Positions 43,833 to 53,886 of a stretch of 64,000 nucleotides of DNA are shown here, one piece after another. The notes under the pieces are model-generated. The model saw only the letters and a program-made list of their open reading frames with translations. It had not been told where the DNA came from and ran no database searches. The stretch is from Ignavibacteria bacterium (lineage in GTDB: Bacteria; Bacteroidota; Ignavibacteria; Tepidaquicellales; Tepidaquicellaceae), in assembly GCA_028714695.1 (NCBI GenBank), contig JAQTLX010000002.1, positions 62,001 to 126,000 on the forward strand, given 5' to 3'. Positions within the stretch are counted from its first letter, which is position 1, and every line of letters starts with the position of its first letter. The translations under genes were made by a program, and so were the position numbers.

Positions 43833-44258
43833 ATGGAAGAAAATAGAATGACAAAAGGGCTAATGCTGGGGTTTCTGACCGGCGGAATAGTTGGTGCGGT
43901 TGTAGCGTTATTATATGCACCAAAATCAGGAAGAGAACTAAGAAGCGACATTAAGTTAAAAAAAGACGAGTTCATCGATGATACTTCCGAGTATATGAAG
44001 ATTGCAAAGTCAAAAGCCAGCGATTTAATAAACGAAGGAAAAAAGAAATCGGAACAAATAATCAGAGATGCAAAAGAAAAAGCAAATACATTGCTCGAAG
44101 ATGCTAACAGCGTACTAAGCGATGCAAAAGTAAAAGCATCCGAAAAATTCGGTACAACTAAAGATAAAATTTCAGTTGAAACCGACAGAATAAAAGATGC
44201 ATTCAAAGCAGGCATCGATGCCTACAAAGAAGAAAAATCAAAAGGTTCTGAAATCTAA
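43833..44258 (+). CDS. YtxH domain (stress-associated membrane) protein
   Basis: The 141-residue protein has an N-terminal membrane segment (GLMLGFLTGGIVGAVVALLYAPKSGRELR), the signature of the YtxH family. A long charged helix full of K/E/D/A residues follows (KSKASDLINEGKKKSEQIIRDAKEKANTLLED). A GGGAG ribosome site lies 7 nt before the ATG. Such proteins respond to envelope or general stress in Bacillus; the function remains unclear. The next gene follows after 11 nt. Confidence 0.85.
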   Translation: MEENRMTKGLMLGFLTGGIVGAVVALLYAPKSGRELRSDIKLKKDEFIDDTSEYMKIAKSKASDLINEGKKKSEQIIRDAKEKANTLLEDANSVLSDAKVKASEKFGTTKDKISVETDRIKDAFKAGIDAYKEEKSKGSEI

Positions 44259-44269
44259 ATTTTATTAAA

Positions 44270-44824
44270 TTGACATTGGAGATTTTAAATATTGTTTCTG
44301 TAATCATTCAAATTATTCTTTTCATCACGGTAATAATTGTTGTGATGACGCTAATCAAGTATGTCAAAATGCTGATGGTAAAGGTTGATGTTCTTGAAGA
44401 TGACTTCAGTAAATTCAAAGCACGGGTTGAACCCATGATTGATGATACACGGACACTTATTCAGAAATTGAATAAGATTTCGGATAAAGTTGATGATAGT
44501 TACAAATACGTTGCATCAATGATAGAAAAAGTAAAAGACACCGTAGATGATATTATCGACTTTAAAGACAGAATCATCAGAAAAGCAGAACCGCCCATCT
44601 TCGATACTATAAGCGCATTTACTGCAATCGTAAAAGGCGTTAAAACCTTTTCGGATACTTTGCACAGGAATAGACCTATAAGAAAATCGTACATTCATGA
44701 AGACGATAATCTTCTTTTCGATGATAACGGCGATGCCGAATTCGAACTCGAAAGGCAGTATGATGACATCAATAAAGAATTGAATGAGGTCAGGAAAAAA
44801 CTCGAAGAGATGAAAAAAGTTTAA
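44270..44824 (+). CDS. DUF948-like membrane-anchored coiled-coil protein
   Basis: The 184-residue protein begins with TTG (44270) and a membrane segment (LNIVSVIIQIILFITVIIVVMTLIKYV). It continues as a coiled coil (VLEDDFSKFKARVEPMIDDTRTLIQKLNKISDKVDDSYKYV), like DUF948 proteins that follow YtxH genes in many genomes. The C-terminus is acidic, then helical (YDDINKELNEVRKKLEEMKK). Probably part of the same envelope-stress operon. Confidence 0.75.
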   Translation: MTLEILNIVSVIIQIILFITVIIVVMTLIKYVKMLMVKVDVLEDDFSKFKARVEPMIDDTRTLIQKLNKISDKVDDSYKYVASMIEKVKDTVDDIIDFKDRIIRKAEPPIFDTISAFTAIVKGVKTFSDTLHRNRPIRKSYIHEDDNLLFDDNGDAEFELERQYDDINKELNEVRKKLEEMKKV

Positions 44825-44850
44825 TGCTTTTTTTATCGGTATAAGTTTAA

Positions 44851-44885
44851 GGTTAATTGCTAAATGCAATTAACCTTTTTTATTG
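44851..44885 (+). terminator. Strong intrinsic terminator
   Basis: Perfect 10-bp stem GGTTAATTGC / GCAATTAACC with loop TAAAT, followed directly by TTTTTTA. It closes the YtxH operon and lies between convergent genes. Confidence 0.9.
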
Positions 44886-44898
44886 TCAAAATGTTTGT

Positions 44899-45681
44899 TC
44901 AGACTAAGATTTCAAGAACGATAGGGCAATGGTCGCTGCCCATTACATCGGAAAGAATTCGTGCGGATTTAACTCTGCTAACAAAATCATTAGATACCAT
45001 GAAATAATCTATTCTCCATCCCACATTTCTTTCCCTTGCTCTTGTAACGGTGTCCCAGTATGTATAATGCCCGGGTCCTTCTTCGAATTTTCTGAAAATA
45101 TCGGTATAGCCAAGATTTATAATATTGTCAATCCATGCTCTTTCTTCCGGCAAAAAACCTGAGTTCATGACGTTCTCTTTTGGTCTCGCAAGGTCAATTT
45201 CCTTATGTGCCGTGTTGTAATCGCCGGTTACAATTACTCCTTTTCTGCCGTAATAATTTTTCTGCAGAAGAAAGAATAATTCATCATAAAAATCCAGTTT
45301 GTATTTGACTCTGTCGGGACCGCGTCCGCCGTTAGGAAAATAACAATTGACAAGCACAAAGTCTTTGTACTCCAGAATAATTGCCCTTCCTTCGTTATCG
45401 AAGTGCTCATTTCCAATTCCCATTATTGCATTCTCGGTTTTTACTCCCGAATAGACCGCTACCCCCGAATATCCTTTCCGCTTTGCCGAATGATAATAGA
45501 CGTCATATCCTTTTATTGTCATTAATTCTTTCGGCAATTGTTCCGGTAGCGCCTTCGTTTCCTGAAGGCATAAAACGTCCGGTTTTTCCGTTGCGACCCA
45601 CTCCATCAGTCCCTTTTTGTGGGCAGCCCTTAAACCATTGACGTTCCAAGAATATATTCTGATTGTTTTTGTTTTTCCCAT
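44899..45681 (-). CDS. xth: Exodeoxyribonuclease III / AP endonuclease
   Basis: The 260-residue protein has the EEP-fold signature: RIYSWNVNGLRAAHKKGLMEW (Asn), DVLCLQETKA (catalytic Glu), YSGVAVYSG, GRAIILEYKDFVLVNCYFPN, VIVTGDYNTAHKEIDLARPKEN (Asp-Asn pair) and the closing DYFMVSNDF and SDVMGSDHCPIVLEI (Asp-His). It removes abasic sites and 3' blocks in DNA repair. Start ATG 45681 matches the family start. Confidence 0.95.
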   Translation of the reverse strand: MGKTKTIRIYSWNVNGLRAAHKKGLMEWVATEKPDVLCLQETKALPEQLPKELMTIKGYDVYYHSAKRKGYSGVAVYSGVKTENAIMGIGNEHFDNEGRAIILEYKDFVLVNCYFPNGGRGPDRVKYKLDFYDELFFLLQKNYYGRKGVIVTGDYNTAHKEIDLARPKENVMNSGFLPEERAWIDNIINLGYTDIFRKFEEGPGHYTYWDTVTRARERNVGWRIDYFMVSNDFVSRVKSARILSDVMGSDHCPIVLEILV

Positions 45682-45784
45682 AATTTAAAATACAACAAAA
45701 ATAAGTAATTATTTATTCCATTTCTTTTGCAAATCATATGGATTATTTTTATATGTTTACCCAAATATTTTACATTTCCTGAAA

Positions 45785-48472
45785 ATGAGTGCTTTAAAAC
45801 TTGATAGTTTTTTTCATCCGCACAGAATAGCTCTGATTGGTGTTTCAATTAATCCTAACAGTGTAAGCGGTAAAGTGTTAACAAATTTGGTCGGCAGCGG
45901 CTTTAAAGGCGTTGTTTATCCTATAAATCCTACCAGCGAGGCAGTTATGGGAATACCGTGTTATCCCGATTTGAAAAGCCTTCCAAAGGTTCCTGATCTG
46001 GCAATTATATGCACGGCTTCTCAAATTGTTCCGAAAACGGTTGATGAATGCGGTGAGATTGGAATTAGAAATATAATTATTATGTCCGCAGGATTCAAAG
46101 AAGCAGGCGCTGAAGGGAAAAAACTTGAAGAAGAAATTAAATTATATCTGAAAAAATATGAAGGGATGCGTATACTTGGTCCGAATTGTCTCGGAATCAT
46201 TGTCCCGGGCATTAATCTTAACGCCAGTTTCTCTTCCGGCATGCCTAAATCCGGAAACATTGCTTTTATTTCGCAATCGGGCGCGTTATGCACATCGGTT
46301 CTTGATTGGGCAATTGAAAAGAAAATCGGCTTTTCATATTTCATTTCAATAGGCAATGCAATAGATATAGATTATTCTGATTTAATTGATTTCATAGGCG
46401 AAGACGATAAAACAAAATCCATTATTCTTTATATAGAATCCGTAACGCAGGCAAGAAAATTCATGACTGCCGCCCGTTCATTTGCAAGAACAAAGCCGAT
46501 TGTCGCGTATAAAGCAGGCAGGTTCCCGGAGTCGGCAAAAGTTGCAGCATCCCATACAGGCGCTATGGCAGCGGAAGACGCAATTTATGATGCAGCATTC
46601 AGAAGAATGGGTGTTGCTAGGGTTTTTGATATTGGAGATATCTTCGATGTTGTCGAACTTATAAGCAGAAATAAAATTCCGAAAGGTCCGCGTCTCGGAA
46701 TTGTTACTAATGCAGGCGGACCCGGAGTTATGGCTACAGACGCTTTGATAGCAGCCGATGGAACGCTGGCAGAATTAAGCGGGGAAACATTTGCAAAACT
46801 AAATGCCAGTCTTCCCGAATTCTGGTCAAAAGGAAATCCGGTTGATGTGCTCGGTGATGCAAACTCCAAGCGCCTTGCAAAGGCTACTCAAATCTTGTTT
46901 GAGGATAAAGATATAGATGCCGTACTTGTTATTCTAACTCCGCAGGCGATGACTAATCCTACTGCTGCTGCTCTTGAACTGAGCAAACTTGGTGAAACTT
47001 CAAAGAAACCTCTGCTTGCAGCGTTCCTTGGCGGTGAAAAAATGCGTGAAGGCGTTAGAATATTAAATGATAACGGTATTCCGGTTTATTCTACTCCCGA
47101 GCAGGCTGTCAGGGCATTTATGTCATTGGTCGCGTATTCACGCAATCTTGTTACGTTGTATGAAACGCCGGAAGATATTAACGTTAACTTTTCTCCCGAC
47201 AGAGAAAAACTGAGAAAAAGTTTCGATAAATTAATTCCGGAAACAACTAACATACTCTCGGAAAATTTATCAAAATCCGTACTCGAGGCTTACGGCATTA
47301 TTACAGCGAAGCCAAAGAAAGCAAAGACCTCAGAGGAAGCCGTTAAAATTGCAGATAAAGCCGGTTATCCGGTTGTAATGAAAATTGATTCGGATGAGAT
47401 AACTCATAAAACTGATGTCGGCGGCGTTATTCTGAATATTGAAGATTCGGAAATGCTTAAACATTCTTTCAACAGAATGATTGCCGGTGTGAAAGAAAAA
47501 ATGCCTTCCGCTAAAATAAAAGGCGTTACGATTCAACCGATGATTCGCGAAAAGGATTCCATTGAAATGATTTTCGGAATTAAAAAAGACGAAACATTCG
47601 GAACTGTTATTATGGCAGGCATGGGCGGTACCGGTGCGGAACTTTTCAAAGACCGTTCAATCGGTTTTCCTCCGCTCAATGAGAGCCTTGCATACAGAAT
47701 GCTTGAATCCCTTAAAATATTTCCTCTTCTTAAAGGTTACAGAGGAAGTACTCCTGTCGATATAGATAAACTTGTGGAAACTCTTATTAGGCTTTCATAT
47801 CTGGCTGCTGATTATCCTGAAATTGTAGAACTCGATATTAATCCGCTACTTGTTTCTTCTAAAGGAACCGTAGCACTTGACGCAAGAGTAGTAGTTGATA
47901 AATCGATAAAGGCAGCAGACAGAAAGACTTATAATCATCTTGCAATCTGTCCTTATCCCGAAGAATTGGTGAAGCATATTAAACTTCAGGACGGAACGGA
48001 TGTAACGTTTAGACCGATTAAGCCGGAAGATGAACCGATGTGGATGGAAATGCTGGCAAGTTGTTCAAAAGAATCCATATATTCAAGATTCAGATACTTC
48101 TTCCAGTGGGACTCGCACGAAGTCGCAACAAGATATTGTTACATCGACTACGACAGGGAAATGGCAATCGTTGCCGAAATAAACGACGGCGATAAGAAAA
48201 AACTTGTCGGTGTAGGAAGATTAATTGCTGATCCGGACCATGAAACTGTTGAATACGCAATTTTGATTACCGATATATGGCAGAATAAAGATCTGGGTGG
48301 AATTCTCACTGATTACTGTTTTGAAATAGCGAAGAAATGGGGACTGAAGAAAATCGTCGCGCAGACAACAACCGATAACAAGAGAATGATTGCAGTATTT
48401 GAAAAGAGGGGATTCTCTGTGGATTTTGATCCCCGTAGTTCACTTGTAGAAGTTGTAAAACCTCTGGACTAA
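45785..48472 (+). CDS. ADP-forming acyl-CoA synthetase fused to a GNAT acetyltransferase domain
   Basis: The 895-residue protein has four parts. CoA-binding (about 1-130): FFHPHRIALIGVSINPNSVSGKVLTNL. Flavodoxin-like ligase (about 145-450): GNIAFISQSGALCTSVLDW and VAASHTGAMAAEDAIYDAAF, whose His is the phospho-acceptor. ATP-grasp (about 480-705): AGYPVVMKIDSDEITHKTDVGGV. GNAT (about 720-895): DVTFRPIKPEDEPMWMEML ... YAILITDIWQNKDLGGIL. This matches the acetyl-CoA synthetase (ADP-forming)/Pat architecture. In Pat the ligase domain is degenerate, but here the catalytic His is kept, so it may be both enzyme and lysine acetyltransferase. A paralogue follows 32 nt later. Confidence 0.9.
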   Translation: MSALKLDSFFHPHRIALIGVSINPNSVSGKVLTNLVGSGFKGVVYPINPTSEAVMGIPCYPDLKSLPKVPDLAIICTASQIVPKTVDECGEIGIRNIIIMSAGFKEAGAEGKKLEEEIKLYLKKYEGMRILGPNCLGIIVPGINLNASFSSGMPKSGNIAFISQSGALCTSVLDWAIEKKIGFSYFISIGNAIDIDYSDLIDFIGEDDKTKSIILYIESVTQARKFMTAARSFARTKPIVAYKAGRFPESAKVAASHTGAMAAEDAIYDAAFRRMGVARVFDIGDIFDVVELISRNKIPKGPRLGIVTNAGGPGVMATDALIAADGTLAELSGETFAKLNASLPEFWSKGNPVDVLGDANSKRLAKATQILFEDKDIDAVLVILTPQAMTNPTAAALELSKLGETSKKPLLAAFLGGEKMREGVRILNDNGIPVYSTPEQAVRAFMSLVAYSRNLVTLYETPEDINVNFSPDREKLRKSFDKLIPETTNILSENLSKSVLEAYGIITAKPKKAKTSEEAVKIADKAGYPVVMKIDSDEITHKTDVGGVILNIEDSEMLKHSFNRMIAGVKEKMPSAKIKGVTIQPMIREKDSIEMIFGIKKDETFGTVIMAGMGGTGAELFKDRSIGFPPLNESLAYRMLESLKIFPLLKGYRGSTPVDIDKLVETLIRLSYLAADYPEIVELDINPLLVSSKGTVALDARVVVDKSIKAADRKTYNHLAICPYPEELVKHIKLQDGTDVTFRPIKPEDEPMWMEMLASCSKESIYSRFRYFFQWDSHEVATRYCYIDYDREMAIVAEINDGDKKKLVGVGRLIADPDHETVEYAILITDIWQNKDLGGILTDYCFEIAKKWGLKKIVAQTTTDNKRMIAVFEKRGFSVDFDPRSSLVEVVKPLD

Positions 48473-48504
48473 TTAAAAAAAGATTATAAAATAATTTTAT
48501 TTAT

Positions 48505-50619
48505 ATGAACAACGACCTTAACAAATTTTTTTATCCGAAGTCAATTGCGGTAATAGGCGCTTCCTCAAAACCCGGAACGCTTGGTTATGAATTACTCGGC
48601 AACCTTATTAAATTCGGTTATAACGGAAAACTATTTCCTGTAAATCCGAAAGCAGATGCCATACACAGCATAAAATCATATAAATCGCTTCTGGAAATTA
48701 AAGACGAAGTTGATCTGGTGATTATCATGCTTGGAAAACACCTTGTATTAAATGCAGTCGACGAATGCAAAAAGAAAAAAGTCAGCGCTGTTATAGTAAT
48801 TACCGCGGGATTTAAAGAAGTCGGCGACGAAGGCGTGACTCTGGAGCAGGATTTAATTGCAAAAATCAGGAAATATAAAATGAGGCTCGTTGGACCGAAT
48901 TGCATGGGCATTATTAATACGAAAAGTGACGTTCTGATGAACGGCACATTTATTAAAGGAACACCTGTTGCAGGCGGAATAGGATTTGTATCACAGAGCG
49001 GCGCTCTTGGCGCTTCAGTTCTCAAGATTATAGAAAAATACGACATAGGATTTTCACAATTTCTAAGTATTGGAAATAAAGCGGATGTTTCGGAAAATGA
49101 TTTAATAGATTACTGGAAAGACAATCCTGACGTAAATGTTATAACGGCTTATCTGGAATCATTCAGCGACTCAAAACAGTTTCTTGATGTCTGCAAATCG
49201 GTTACAAAAAACAAACCTGTCATAGCTATTAAAGCCGCTAAAACATCCGCAGGTATGAAAGCCGCATCTTCTCACACAGGTGCACTTGCCAGCGCCGATA
49301 CAGTCGCTGAAACTCTTTTTGAACAGTCGGGAGTGATAAGAGTAAATACTGTCGATGATATGTTCAACCTTGCAAAGGCATTCGACCGTGCAAAACTTCC
49401 TCTCGGAAAACGCGTCGCAGTTCTTACGAACGCAGGCGGTCCGGCAATTCTCACTGTTGATGAAGCGGCAAACTGCGGTCTCGAGATTGCGGAACTTTCT
49501 AAAGAAACACAAGCCAAACTCAGAGAAATAGTTGTTCCTGAAGCATCCGTGCAGAATCCGGTTGATCTTCTTCCTCCCGCAACAGCGCAGGTTTACGGGA
49601 AAGCAACTGAGATAGTACTTGCCGATAAGAATGTTGATGCAGGTATTCTTATTCTAGGTCCTCCGCTTATGTTCGATACCGTTGAAATAACAAGATATAT
49701 TTGTGACGCAGCAAACAGAAACGGCAAGTGTGCCATTGTTGTTGTTATGTCGCAGGATGAAATAATAGCCGAGGTGGCTAAACAAATGCCCGTGCATCCG
49801 CCTTTATTCAACAGTGCGGAAAAAGCAGCGTGGGCAATATCAGAAATGTATAAATACAAACAGTGGAAGGAATTACCTGAAGGGAAGGTCAAAAAAATAA
49901 ACGTTAATACTAAAGGTGTTCGGAGTATAATTAATAAATATAAAAAAGGCGATTGTTATCTTGACTTTAACGATGTGTACGATATACTGAATCATTATAA
50001 AATGCCGATTATAGAAACACGTATTTCGAAAAATGTCCAGCAATCAATATATGATGCTAATAAAATCGGTTTTCCAGTCGTGGCTAAAGTATTCGGCAGG
50101 GAACTGGTGCATAAATCCGATGTTGGAGGTGTTGCGCTTAATATTCAGGATGAAGAAGATCTGATAAACGTTGAAAGCCGCATAATAGCGGGATTGAAGG
50201 AAAAGGAAATGGATTCCAAACTCGAAGGATTCATTATCCAGCCGTTTGCAAAAATCGAAGAGGGTGTCGAGACAATTCTGGGCGCTGTGAAAGACTCTAA
50301 AGCAGGGCATTTGCTAATGTTCGGTCTCGGCGGTATATTCGTAGAGGTTTTCAAGGATGTTAAGTTTAAAATTGCGCCTTTGACTGATATAGACGCAAAA
50401 ACAATTGTGCATTCCATTAAGAGTTACGAAATTCTGAAAGGCGTAAGAGGAAAGAAATCGGTTGACCTGGATTTTGTTGAAGAGAACATAATGAAATTAT
50501 CGCAGTTAGTAACTGACTTCCCGGAATTCATCGAAATTGACTTGAATCCGTTTGTTTTCTCGCCAAGCAGAAGTAAATCGAAAATACTCGATGCAAGGAT
50601 ACGGCTGGTCAAAAAATAA
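48505..50619 (+). CDS. ADP-forming acetyl/acyl-CoA synthetase (alpha-beta fusion)
   Basis: The 704-residue protein has the CoA-binding fold (SIAVIGASSKPGTLGYELLGNLIKFGY), the ligase fold with the phospho-His segment (GMKAASSHTGALASADTVAETLFE) and an ATP-grasp domain (GFPVVAKVFGRELVHKSDVGGVALNI, ending ASIDLNPF-like IEIDLNPFVFSP). It lacks the GNAT tail of its upstream paralogue. Such enzymes convert acetyl-CoA or branched acyl-CoA, ADP and Pi to the acid and ATP in fermenting and amino-acid-degrading organisms. It shares an operon with the GNAT-fused copy and is closed by a terminator. Confidence 0.92.
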   Translation: MNNDLNKFFYPKSIAVIGASSKPGTLGYELLGNLIKFGYNGKLFPVNPKADAIHSIKSYKSLLEIKDEVDLVIIMLGKHLVLNAVDECKKKKVSAVIVITAGFKEVGDEGVTLEQDLIAKIRKYKMRLVGPNCMGIINTKSDVLMNGTFIKGTPVAGGIGFVSQSGALGASVLKIIEKYDIGFSQFLSIGNKADVSENDLIDYWKDNPDVNVITAYLESFSDSKQFLDVCKSVTKNKPVIAIKAAKTSAGMKAASSHTGALASADTVAETLFEQSGVIRVNTVDDMFNLAKAFDRAKLPLGKRVAVLTNAGGPAILTVDEAANCGLEIAELSKETQAKLREIVVPEASVQNPVDLLPPATAQVYGKATEIVLADKNVDAGILILGPPLMFDTVEITRYICDAANRNGKCAIVVVMSQDEIIAEVAKQMPVHPPLFNSAEKAAWAISEMYKYKQWKELPEGKVKKINVNTKGVRSIINKYKKGDCYLDFNDVYDILNHYKMPIIETRISKNVQQSIYDANKIGFPVVAKVFGRELVHKSDVGGVALNIQDEEDLINVESRIIAGLKEKEMDSKLEGFIIQPFAKIEEGVETILGAVKDSKAGHLLMFGLGGIFVEVFKDVKFKIAPLTDIDAKTIVHSIKSYEILKGVRGKKSVDLDFVEENIMKLSQLVTDFPEFIEIDLNPFVFSPSRSKSKILDARIRLVKK

Positions 50620-50643
50620 TATTAAAATTGAAAAGTGAAAATA

Positions 50644-50670
50644 AAAAACCGGGTTACCCCGGTTTTTTAT
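50644..50670 (+). terminator. Intrinsic terminator of the acyl-CoA synthetase operon
   Basis: AACCGGG-TTAC-CCCGGTT-type stem flanked by AAAA before and TTTTTT after. It also lies between convergent genes. Confidence 0.88.
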
Positions 50671-50710
50671 TATGTAAAAATATTTAATAAATTTTTTAAA
50701 ATAAGCAAAT

Positions 50711-52440
50711 TTATTTCAGGATAATCATTTTCTTTACCTGATAAAAGTCTCCTGCCGTAAGTTTGTATAAATAAACTCCGCTTGAAATGTTATCAGCGTT
50801 AAATTTGACTTCATAGGTTCCTGCTGTTCTGTTACTATTTACAAGTTCGGTTATCTTTCTTCCGAGCATATCATATACAGAAATATTTACAAACGAACTT
50901 TTTGGCAGTGCATATTTAATGGTTGTAACCGGATTAAATGGATTCGGATAATTCTGAGATAATTCGAATTTAGCAGGTAAAATACCTGTATTATTCTGTA
51001 TTCCGATTGTTCCGCCTTCGGTTAAATTCAAAATCATATTTGGTGTGACATTTGTGAAGGTCTGTGTTAAGCCGCTGTACCATTTCACAATGAGAGTGTC
51101 AATAATTACTGACTGCTTAATGCCGAACTCGACCGGCAATGAATTTTGTCCCTTACCTCCCGAACCTCCTTCGACTTCCCTGATTTGCGTGATATTTCCG
51201 GTTTTGACTGTTACTCTTGTTCCTATTGCGGAACGGTTTGTGTTAGTCCCTTGCAGATTCATTATTAGCCAGTTATTCTTAGTTTCTCCGTTGTTCTTGT
51301 AAAGACGATTTGCCGTGCCGTTATTATTAAGATATAAATCGAGATATCCGTCATTATTATAATCACCCCATGAAATACAACTGGAATGTCTTAAATCGTT
51401 AGTCCCGGCAGTTCCTGAAATATCGGTGAATGTACCGTTACCGTTATTTCTATACAATTTATCCGCAGTATTCTGACCTCTCGCAAAATAAAGGTCAAGG
51501 TCACCGTCGTTGTCAACATCCGCCCAGCCGGTTGAATAGGATTGTGCGCAATCGGATATTCCAAGGCTGTCAGTTACTTCGGTAAAAGTACCATCGCCGT
51601 TATTTCTGAATACCTGAGAATTGAAATTCGTGTTTGCCAATGCGATATCCATATATCCGTCATTATTATAATCACCCCATTCCGCACCCCATGTGTAGTT
51701 GAATGTAACCAACCCTGACGAAACGGTCACATCTGTAAACGTACCGTCGCCGTTATTTTTATATAAAATTCCTGTGCCGACCGCAGGCTGAACGCTTTGA
51801 GAACCGACGAAGAAATCAATTAATCCGTCGTTATTATAATCAGCGGCGGCAATTGCTAATGTTGATAGACTATCTACAAGACCGGATTGATATGCAACAT
51901 TTGTGAAATTTATCAAATTATTATTCCTGAAAAGATAATTGTAATGCGGAGGTATCCCATCGTTTGCAAATAAGAAATCGATTTTACCGTCATTGTTATA
52001 ATCAATCCAGTTTATTGAGCCGCCGTAGCCCGGCAGATTAACACCTGAACTTATTGAAACGTCGGAGAATGAAGTGCCGAGATTTTTGTAAAGAATAATC
52101 GGGCTATTGTAGTTTCCGACAGCAACATCAATAAAACCATCGTTATTAAAATCCGCACACGATATACCTCTTCCGGGTGCAGTAACTGCCACATTCCATG
52201 CAACTGAAGATTCTACGAAGGATGTACCGTTGACGTTAATATAGAGTTTGTTTTGATTGTTATTGTTCACTAAAAAAATATCTAGAAAACCGTCGTTGTT
52301 AACGTCTACGAAAACACAGCCCTGAGCCGCTCCCGGATCATTTACTCCAAGTTGCCCCGATACATCCGTAAAAGTTACCTGTGATTTCGCGATAGAAATG
52401 AAAATAAAGAAAAGAATTAAAATAGTAATGTTTTTTTCAT
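50711..52440 (-). CDS. T9SS-secreted FG-GAP/ASPIC-UnbV protein, frameshifted near its start
   Basis: The main open frame (to 52270) has six or more FG-GAP/VCBS repeats (ADYNNDGLIDFFVGSQS, WGDYNNDGYMDIALANTN, Ca-binding DxDxDG-like loops), then an ASPIC/UnbV domain (SAIGTRVTVKTGNITQIREVEGGSG ... EFGIKQSVIIDTLIVKWYSG) and a type A T9SS domain ending KKMIILK. Upstream of the GTG at 52270 the same frame continues with a first repeat and a signal sequence (ILILFFIFISIAKSQ). It joins the ATG at 52440 only if the run of seven A after ATG AAA were eight. So the gene is off by one base in a homopolymer, from sequencing error, mutation or slippage. Confidence 0.8.
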
Positions 52441-52625
52441 ATTTAAAGTGAATTATGTTGACTTATTTTATTCATAAGTTATTGAAAAATCAATACCGAA
52501 TTATGTATAGCATCGATAATCATCACTGCTAATTCGCATGAAAACTTGAAACAATTTTTTTATCATGAGTAAATGAATGGAATTAAGAAACCGATATGAA
52601 TATATTTGTAAAAATAAAAATTACG

Positions 52626-53048
52626 ATGAAAATAGCTAAAGAGTTCAGATGGGAAATGGGTCACCGGCTTCCGAATCATCCCGGTTTATGCAGGAATATA
52701 CACGGGCATTCATATTATATGATAGTCGAAATTGAGGGTGACGTAATGGGTAACGGTATGATAATAGATTTTTACGACCTTGGTATTATTATAAAACCTC
52801 TGCTTGGAAAACTAGACCATTCTTTTCTGGTTTATTCAAAGGATAAAAAGGTGCTCGATTTTCTGAAAAAAAATAAAATGAAAATGGTTGTTACGGATTA
52901 TCTTGCTACGGTTGAAAATATCTGTAAAGATATGGTTGAAAAAGTAGTTAAAGAATTCCGCAAAAAGAAATTCAAAAACATTGAACAGGTAACAATAAAA
53001 ATTTACGAAACTCCGAATTCACACGCTTCAATGACAATGCAGGTATGA
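52626..53048 (+). CDS. queD: 6-carboxytetrahydropterin synthase / PTPS-like
   Basis: The 140-residue product from ATG 52626 has AKEFRWEMGHRLPNHPGLCRNIHGHSYYMIVEIEG. This gives the zinc ligands His (GHRL, HGH) and the candidate catalytic Cys in CRNIHGH. DFYDLGIIIKPLLGKLDHSFLV is typical, and TVENICKDMVEKV and YETPNSHASMT (Glu, His) complete the site. It makes a queuosine precursor from dihydroneopterin triphosphate. The true QueD/PTPS split is not certain from sequence alone, and no other queuosine gene is near. Confidence 0.8.
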   Translation: MKIAKEFRWEMGHRLPNHPGLCRNIHGHSYYMIVEIEGDVMGNGMIIDFYDLGIIIKPLLGKLDHSFLVYSKDKKVLDFLKKNKMKMVVTDYLATVENICKDMVEKVVKEFRKKKFKNIEQVTIKIYETPNSHASMTMQV

Positions 53049-53053
53049 TAAGG

Positions 53054-53854
53054 TTATTTCGGAAATCTGACTGAAAATCCTCCGCCTATAAAATAATCAG
53101 GTTTTAATTTTGTGTTTTGTCCGTAATAAATATCAACCTGCGTATTATTTTTTACTAAGAATGAAAATCCGAAATCTATATTGTAATCAGGGTCAGAGCC
53201 GTTCTGATAATTGGTATAAGATTCGATGAACATAGATGCAAGTTGAGTAGGGGAATAACCTAAAGATAATGTATAGAACCCTGTCTTTGTTCTCCCTTCC
53301 GTATCCCAGGATACACCCAAATTATATGTTATGTCAAATTTTTCCGATAACTCATTATTCATCGCAAGTTTTAATTCGGGATTGAAATGTTTTAATCTGA
53401 ATGATTCCTGCCCTATGCCCGGTACATCTGTAGTAACGAGAACCGCGGTCTTAGGAATAAATTTTTCGCCTTTGATGAAATTGTACTTGATGCTTAATGA
53501 AGGAGGCCTGAACCCGTTAATATTGTTTGACGAAGATGAAGAATTCCCCGAAAATTCTTCTGCTCCCGGAAAATGCTTTTCATAAGCGTACTCCATTCCC
53601 AGCCTTACTTCAAGATTCTTAAGAAGACCATATCTAATAAGTATCTCCGGTACTGAGAGTGCATAATCCGTCAATGCCGGATCATTATGAAAACTCTGGT
53701 ATTTCAGTCCGGATTCTATCTGCAAAAACCCTTTGTATAACGCCTGCGGTGATTCAGACTGGTCCGGCCTGTCGGTAAAGATACTCTCGATTTCCTGAGA
53801 ATATAGATTACCGAAACTAATAAATAACAGGATAAACAAAATTTTCTTTTTCAT
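53054..53854 (-). CDS. Outer-membrane transporter-like protein (phenol MetA-type)
   Basis: The 266-residue protein has a signal peptide (MKKKILFILLFISFGNLYSQ). It then has TDRPDQSESPQALYKGFLQIESGLKYQ, a start typical of 'MetA-pathway of phenol degradation' beta barrels, and alternating strands to the end (DYFIGGGFSVRFPK). It probably forms a small outer-membrane barrel. The next gene upstream on the same strand is also a barrel-type protein. Confidence 0.75.
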   Translation of the reverse strand: MKKKILFILLFISFGNLYSQEIESIFTDRPDQSESPQALYKGFLQIESGLKYQSFHNDPALTDYALSVPEILIRYGLLKNLEVRLGMEYAYEKHFPGAEEFSGNSSSSSNNINGFRPPSLSIKYNFIKGEKFIPKTAVLVTTDVPGIGQESFRLKHFNPELKLAMNNELSEKFDITYNLGVSWDTEGRTKTGFYTLSLGYSPTQLASMFIESYTNYQNGSDPDYNIDFGFSFLVKNNTQVDIYYGQNTKLKPDYFIGGGFSVRFPK

Positions 53855-53886
53855 ATTGAATCTTATAAATTAATAAATCAACAGAC

